Below are positions 57,790 to 64,000 of a stretch of 64,000 bases of DNA, in pieces. Location: positions 62,001 to 126,000 of the forward strand of contig JAGYXB010001003.1 in NCBI GenBank assembly GCA_022495005.1, in the 5' to 3' direction. The stretch's first letter is position 1, and the number at the start of each line of letters is the position of its first letter. Made by a program: the position numbers and the translations under genes. Source of the stretch: Rhyacophila brunnea. Lineage: Eukaryota > Arthropoda > Insecta > Trichoptera > Rhyacophilidae. The notes under the pieces are model-generated. The model made no database searches and had not been told where the DNA came from. It saw only the letters and a list, made by a program, of their open reading frames with translations.

Positions 57790-58095
57790 ATATTATTAAT
57801 ACTATCAACCGGAGGGTACTTGATGGAATTTGAATTTAAATTCTGATAGATTTATGTTTTGTTCTATTTCATATGAGTCTTTTTTGCAAGCCGGGTTTCG
57901 CCTTTTGGCATCTTCAGGCACTATGCGTACTCACCATTGATAAATACACACTGACAATGAATAAATCTAATTATAACTTAATTTTCGAACCAATCGTTAA
58001 ATAAAAACTGTAAACTTAACTTTAAAAAATGTGCAAAATTACTTAACTTCGTTCGCAAAAAACAACTCAAATGGAATAGTACAAAACTTAATTTT
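57790..58095. repeat. MITE family M, complete copy
   Basis: Inverted ends: 'ttttgttctatttcatatga' then 'gtcttttttgc' at the left (from about 57848), and 'gcaaaaaacaactcaaatgg' then 'aatagtacaaaact' at the right. The interior includes 'aagccgggtttcgccttttg' and 'gcactatgcgtactcacca', which occur in the partial copies at 1.3 and 5.3 kb. The block 57790-57845 is shared with 34.6 kb. Confidence 0.65.
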
Positions 58096-58099
58096 ATTT

Positions 58100-58705
58100 T
58101 ATAGTATGAACTAACTCAAGCACCAAGAAACTTTAATGTTATTCTCAACGAAACTATCATGCATACAAATCCTTTCGAATAATCCTTCCATCAAAGCTCA
58201 GGCGGAACACAGCGACTTTAATAAAGTTTTCCAAATGTCATGCATCAAACTGACATGTCGGTTAAAATCAAGAAAAATGTCTGGATGTCTAGTTTAAAAA
58301 AATGATAAACCTTGAAAAGTTTGAAAAATGCCGTAAATTGCGTAAGGAATTCCTCGTCTGGTGATATTCTTAATGATCGAATTCTGCCGAAAATACATCG
58401 TAGACCTATTCATTTATATGTGAGTTCAGAGAAATTTGTAACACTGAGTATATGTTTAAGACTTGCAACCTGTATACCTTTCTGTGAGACTTTCTGGCAT
58501 CACATCAATTTGCTAGCTTGGATTAAAGATCGATCGATTACTCTCTAATATTAATATTTTTATCGAAGTGATTTTATGCTTGTGACTGTGATCTTGTTTG
58601 TCAGTTGATATTCAATAACGGCTGAATATTTCAAGCATTAGATAAGTCTTGTGTCAAACAGGACTAGGTGAATGACTACTAGTAGATTACTTTAACAGCT
58701 TTTCT
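58100..58705. other. Unassigned sequence
   Basis: A 78-codon plus frame at 58312-58548 has no recognised domain. No element recognised. Confidence 0.4.
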
Positions 58706-58710
58706 GTCCT

Positions 58711-59555
58711 GCTAAGTAAAAAGACGTACTTAAAGTTTTTGGTTTTGGTAAAATGAGAACCCAAGTTTTAAACTACCTTTTCTTTTATATTATTGTTTTA
58801 ACATAATCTCTAAATATACACTCTATATTAAGAGATTATGTCAAAATAATACAATAATTTTACATAACATTAGAGAAAGGGTTGTTTAAAACAGTAGGTA
58901 GTAAAAAGGTAGTTAAAAACTAATAATTACAAGATAAAAAGAACTTTTTATATAACACATTTTTAAATTTTCTATTGAATCATGTAAACTTGACAATTCT
59001 ATGTATTAATAATTTAGGACAAATAAGGCAATTTTCAACAAATCATTTTTTTGCTATTTTGCAACAAACAAACAAATATAGAATACTGAAATGTCATTTT
59101 GATTAACATAGTAACGCACGTATAAATTAATAATTTAGTTGCTAGGACCACCCCCTTAGCAACCAATAATAGTGGATTGGATTACGGACTTCTTCCGAAA
59201 TAACTTTACATACAAAAGAGAATTAACTGAAAATGAATTCAATTCTACTTAAATATGGCTAAAAGTATCAAAATAATGCATTGGCATCGTGTTCTGATAT
59301 ATTCTAAAAGTTTCAAATGTTTAGCTAGTCGGGAAGTTAGTTAAAAATCGATTGCAAGATTTGTACTGGATAAACAACCACCGGACAAACAAGAATACTA
59401 GCTAAGAAAAACGCGGTAAATAAATAAAAAATATACACTCTAAAGAGATTATGTCAAAACAATCCAATAATTTTACATAATATATAAGAGAAAGGGTAGT
59501 TTAAAACTTGGGTTCTCATTTCTCTAAAACTAAAAACACTGTCTTTTTACTTAGC
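58711..59555. repeat. Long-TIR non-autonomous element (845 bp)
   Basis: 'gctaagtaaaaagac' at the left (58711-58725) is exactly inverted at 59541-59555. The similarity continues inward for over 100 bp: 'tgagaacccaagttttaaac' is mirrored at about 59501-59519, and 'cataatctct' plus 'atatacactct' are mirrored as 'atatacactctaaagagatt'. The left arm itself contains a nested inverted copy of its inner half (58785-58905). No coding frame in the middle. Confidence 0.7.
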
Positions 59556-59559
59556 AAGG

Positions 59560-60430
59560 CTAGGATTAGAAACAGCAATCTCATATTAAATTCACATTAT
59601 TATTGTAATTACAATATTATTTACTCCATTAAACTTGTGTATTTCCTAGATCAAACGTACACAATATTAACAATAAATGTCTTAAATAGTATAAATTATA
59701 CTAGATTTATTTTTGACCGATGTTATCAATGTTATTTGTAAATATAAAAATTTTATATTAACAATGGAAAAAAATGCCAATCCCGGGTTTGTCAAATTGT
59801 AATCCCAAAATCCCGGGATCAGAATTTTGGCTCGGGATTGGATTCCCTACTCCACACCAGTAAAATATGAATGCTAGACAAATGGAAAGAATTTAAAAAA
59901 TTAAAGTTTTCTGTTTAAATGAAAGTTCAATGTAAAGAATTTGATTGAGACAAGAAAGCTTTGAATAATTTAATTTTCTACATAAAGCTTTCGAAAAAGC
60001 GTTCGCCTAGCTTTGAAACTTGTCGAGCGATCATTATTATGCAATAAACACCTTGTAACACTCAATATAAATTAAATTGCCAAAGCCCAGTTTATAGACG
60101 GTTTCCAAACGTTGTTGGCAATTTTAAACCCATAAATTAGAAGCGTGCTTTGACTAAAAGGTTACCGGCTTGGTATTTTATTGCAAATCGGGGTAAAATA
60201 TAAATATTTTACGACTTATTTACTACCTGTAAGAATTTAATCACAGTCAGCTACTCAATAAAGTGATATAAAAGAGATATAAAAAAGCTTACAGGGTCAC
60301 AATCTGATAAGAGGGTTACTTTCACAAAATGATAATATAAATTGTATTAAATTCGACAGGTTGTAACAGCATTATCAAGGGTACGTACAAAAATAAAGTA
60401 TTTAGTTTACAAAAATCCTATCTTTCTCTT
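59560..60430. other. AT-rich intergenic sequence
   Basis: Contains a short array of 'atcccggg'-type palindromic words at 59778-59845 of unknown meaning; otherwise nothing recognised. Confidence 0.45.
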
Positions 60431-60433
60431 ACT

Positions 60434-60736
60434 CCAGCGCATCTATTCTGTACACAAGACTGTTATCGACCGCTACCGGCGGCTATTGAGGGTAGCTAAT
60501 CATATTTTTGTATTGAGATATTATAATTTTTATAATAAGTTAGCCGTCTAAACTGTCAAAACTACCTATCTTACTCTAAAAAATAGCACAGCTTAGAGAG
60601 GTGCTGTTAAAACATAGCACTTATTGTAATAATTACAAATAACTTATTTAAAAAATTATAATACCTCAATACAGCATATGAAAATTTACCCTCGATAGCT
60701 GCGATAGCAATTTTGTGCATAAAATAGATGCGCAGG
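60434..60736. repeat. MITE family A, copy 5
   Basis: Ends 'ccagcgcatctattctgtac' and, inverted, 'cctgcgcatctattttatgc'. The subterminal 'gctattgagggta' is mirrored as 'taccctcgatagct', and 'attgagatattataatttt' is mirrored as 'aaaattataatacctcaat'. The interior 'agttagccgtctaaactgtc' and 'gaggtgctgttaaaacatag' is the family core. About 303 bp, no coding. Confidence 0.75.
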
Positions 60737-60739
60737 AAC

Positions 60740-62185
60740 CTAATTAACCATATTTTAAAAACGATTATCAAATAATATTTGTGTGTGTACAAAAACAATG
60801 AAAATATCACTTAACACCAAAATCAATAAAAAGTGATAAATATGATATATCGTATTCAGGTATAGTAGTAGATAAACATACTTCAACATTCTTTATATTA
60901 TTAGGTATTGTTCTGAAATAACCTACTACCTATTACTATTCCACGAAACAAAATCGATATTATTTCCTTCTATTTATTAGTGTTATTAGTTATTTATTAT
61001 AGTGTTTATTAGTTGTTTATTAGTTTATTAGTGTGAAATCTACTTGTCAAAACTGAAATAGGTATTGATTTATTTTTCTTTATTTATATTTTACTATTGT
61101 AAATTGACATCACTTTAATCAAATGAAAACTATAATAAATTAGGCATCCATTTTCATAAACCGATAAGACCATAATTTTACATTTGTGGTAAACGACGGT
61201 TTCTGTATATTAAGCGTAACACATTATTCTTACGTTATTTCGCCGATAAATTGTTTATTTTAATAATTAATATCAGCAAAATAAAATTGTTATTTTCGAA
61301 AGTTATTTGTATTACATTAAATACTGTGTAATCGTTAAAGTTTATAAACATTTTCTTCGCATTCTTTTGACGAGATCTTTTACATCAATAACAATTGAAT
61401 ATTATATTGTCTAATAAAATAGATAGATGATAGAGAGTTCGAAGTAAATGAACTACTCTTATAGTATATTCCATATAAACCTAGTTTTCATTCTGGTAAT
61501 GATAACTGGGACAATATTAAAATATTAAAATACAATTCTAAAGCGAGAAAGCTAATGCTGTTGTTGAACTGACTGGAGAAAATCCTATGTAGCTACGACC
61601 CTAAACTGGGCCTCAAAATAATTATGATAAGATGCTCATCTTTTTGATCCTACTATATAGAGTGGGACGTAGATACCCACAATACAAGCAATGCTCATAA
61701 CACTTGAAACTTGTGGGTTATACACCCATTCGTATGCTCAATTCTAATATAAAAGATCAAAGAAATAATCAGAAAAGTTTAGCATATTACGTTAGCTATA
61801 TCATGCTATATGTCAAGAGATATCACTTTCTGCATTTTATCATTCAATAACAGAATGATATGACATAGAAAGATGAAAATAGCTGTAAAATTACACATAT
61901 CATATCGTCACTCTTCTGGCAGAAGACACTAATTCGAAAAAAATACATATTGAGTTAGTTATACCAAAATGTTCCTTATTTCAAACTTACCGTCTGGAAA
62001 CCTTCTTAATAAATAAACAGTCTTTATTTTAAAGTCATCCTTTTTACGATTACTTAATAAACTCACATGATAGACCATTTCAAACATGTTAACAACTTCA
62101 AAGTCAAATTACTCAAAACTAGTATTCTCCAGTTAGTGTATTCTGCCAGAACAGAGACGATATGATGAATTATTTGTTAATATTT
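60740..62185. other. AT-rich intergenic sequence
   Basis: No gene or element recognised over ~1.4 kb. Confidence 0.5.
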
Positions 62186-62187
62186 TA

Positions 62188-62745
62188 ATGTGGTTGGGCC
62201 AATTATGGTCACTTTCATCCCTCCTATCTGAAATCCCCAGTTATTGTCGCAAGTCCAGATGACCAGCAGTTACGGTTCATCAGTAGACCGTGATTGTAAA
62301 CCATTCAGTTACCTCTTGTTACCTCAAGAGAGTGGGTGAGTTCTAGGCTTGTTACAGCTAGACCGTCGCGAGTAATTCAAAGCTCATTCAGACTGATTCA
62401 AAAGTTATTCGTAGACCACGGCCGGGTCAACTTGATATAGTGTGACCGTCGTCCAAGCAATGATTCTGAATAACTGGCAAGCCGTAATACCGGCTCTTGT
62501 TATTCATCAACCTCGTTTATCATAATAATATCATTCATCAAAAGTATGCCATCAAGTTCCGCGCACCGGGTAACAAACAATACCGAACGAGTGAGTGAGT
62601 GCAACCAGACACGGAGCTAGCCTCAACAGCAATAATGTTAGTGCCTGGTAACTCCCGTGTACCCCCCCCCCCCATCCACATTCACCATCACGATCATCCC
62701 ACCAATCAATTACAGTCCACTATGAAAAGCGCAACCATATTATAA
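62188..62745 (+). repeat. Family B repeat, copy 3
   Basis: 'tggttgggccaattatggtc' opens it and 'tatgaaaagcgcaaccatat' closes it, which read as imperfect inverted repeats (tggttgSgc). The middle 'gttacagctagaccgtcgcg' then 'agtaattcaaa' is identical to copy 1. A C12 run occurs at about 62661-62672. Confidence 0.7.
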
Positions 62746-62885
62746 TAGTATCATCCGTCATGAAAAAGAGACATCTCAAAATGATCATTGAGAGTTATCA
62801 AAACAATTCATATTTCTGAATTCTCTTTTTTCTTATTCCTAAAATAAGCATCAATTATTGGTTATCCTGACTTTAGAGTTTAGAC

Positions 62886-63395
62886 CAGTAGTTCTCACGT
62901 AAAATTTAACTGTGGCCGCACAATTATTGACATTGAAAGTTCTATGGAAACGTCTGGTGGCCGCACCAAATTTCACTTTTGTTGTGATTGAAAAAATTAC
63001 AGCTATATTTTATTTACCTAAAAAATGGATCAATTTATTTATAGACAAGTCTATTTAATAAAAGTCATTTGAACATTTTAGTACATACCTATATCTATTT
63101 ATTTAAAAATAATACAAGTGGAAATTCCTCACCACTTCTTTATGCTAGCCGCATGGCACTACTAAATTTACATCTGTCAACTGGCTTCGTTATTTATTTT
63201 TTTATGAAGTGCATTACACTGAATAGTTTTTCACAGTATTGAGTATACAGTAGTAGAAAAAATCGATTGACATTATGGATCATTTGAGCGTGGAACAAAA
63301 ATTTAAGACAAGTCATGTGTATTCAACTAATTTTATAAATAAATTTTTGAAATATTAATCTGTAAAGCGCTGGTGGCCGCACATGAGAACCACTG
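62886..63395. mobile_element. hAT-type element with perfect 8 bp TSD (510 bp)
   Basis: Left end CAGTAGTTCTCACGT; right end, read inward, CAGTGGTTCTCATGTGCGG. The 8 bp 'gtttagac' is present on both sides (62878-62885 and 63396-63403). 'tggccgcac' words occur near both ends and once internally (about 62913, 62959, 63373), possibly subterminal repeats. CAGTGGTTCTCA ends plus 8 bp duplications are typical of hAT. No transposase frame remains. Confidence 0.85.
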
Positions 63396-63403
63396 GTTTA
63401 GAC

Positions 63404-64000
63404 TATCGTACTTGTCAACAAACTAACTTATGTCCAATATAATAATAAAAACCTATACACAACCGTGCAGTAAAGATTTCTTCACAACTTCTTGGGTAAG
63501 TAATGTTTACGATTTGCTAAGATAGTCCTGAGGGAATATGATATAAGACCACAAAGTAAGAGGAAACGGTACCTATTGTATTTTATCATAAAGGCAAACA
63601 AAACATCCGGTTTAATGCTGCGAGCAAACAAACCATGTGGATCCTTCAACATCGACAATATTTTCTCATAATCTTAATAAAATAATATGATATTATATTT
63701 TTGTCTATGTAATGTATGTTTTGTTATATATTTTATGACAACGTGGTTACTGTGGATAAATATTAAATTTTCTACTTATTCATGTTTTTCGTAAGTAGAG
63801 ATATATGAAAAGTGGTTTCAATTTGACTTTGGATGTAAAAAAATAACCATAGACTGGATTAGCCGTAAAGTTATGTACGAAAATATAATTCGCTAAGTTA
63901 TTTTTAAAAATATAATTTATGATCGATGACTTACTGCGATGGTGAAAAATTCAAAACAATAATAAAGCATTGACCACCTCGTTTCACCACATAATAATTA
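63404..64000. other. AT-rich intergenic sequence
   Basis: No gene or element recognised up to the window edge. Confidence 0.5.

Noticed and set aside
61550..61630. RT-like phrase in one frame
   Set aside because: Only about 20 residues with weak resemblance and interrupted by a stop; chance is likely.
1..64000. CRISPR arrays, bacterial operons, endogenous viral genes
   Set aside because: No regularly spaced repeats, no bacterial-style gene packing, and no virus-like protein frame recognised.

Overview
The window is strongly AT-rich eukaryotic DNA and looks like an intergenic or intronic stretch of an insect genome. The inference rests on insect-type non-LTR retrotransposon fragments (an R1-clade-like element and several RTE-like 3' ends), hAT and Tigger-like DNA transposons, tRNA-derived SINEs and many short inverted-repeat (MITE-like) families. 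A sap-feeding hemipteran such as an aphid or planthopper is my guess from the general look; nothing in the sequence proves it. I recognise no host protein-coding gene, rRNA, functional tRNA or CRISPR array. Nearly every supportable feature is a transposable element or its relic.

Layout. 1-9 kb: one copy of a ~0.4-0.5 kb repeat (family D, second copy at 14.1 kb), a 690 bp MITE (family A), a tRNA-derived fragment, the first of three copies of a ~0.57 kb repeat (family B) and an RTE-like protein tail. 9.46-11.2 kb: a ~1.7 kb unit bounded by ~35 bp inverted repeats and carrying clustered GGATATTCGGGA-type motifs. 11.3-20.3 kb: several copies of SINE family S1, an inverted pair of a tRNA-like repeat (family T), a 134 bp hairpin and two weak reverse-transcriptase tails. 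22.9-25.9 kb: family E repeat and a 5'-truncated RTE-like insertion with a perfect 12 bp target-site duplication. 28-30.8 kb: little recognisable. 30.8-33.6 kb: a GC-rich, 5'-truncated R1-like element on the minus strand with an intact 576-codon reverse-transcriptase frame, the only long coding frame in the window. 36.3-36.9 kb: a large palindrome centred on a MITE. 41.7-43.0 kb: a MITE interrupted by a SINE with a perfect 15 bp target duplication, then another RT tail. 44-52 kb: an inverted family E copy, an RTE-like 3' end, a hAT relic and a second, decayed R1-like fragment. 53.5-54.8 kb: an internally deleted Tigger/pogo-like transposon. 55-63.4 kb: further copies of families B, S1 and A, a long-TIR element, and two short hAT elements with perfect 8 bp target duplications.

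There is no pathway or operon to describe. What the window does give is a layered insertion record: nested elements, exact target duplications, and several apparently low-copy families (T, the 9.46-11.2 kb element, the 36.6 kb palindrome) that deserve a search against the source genome.
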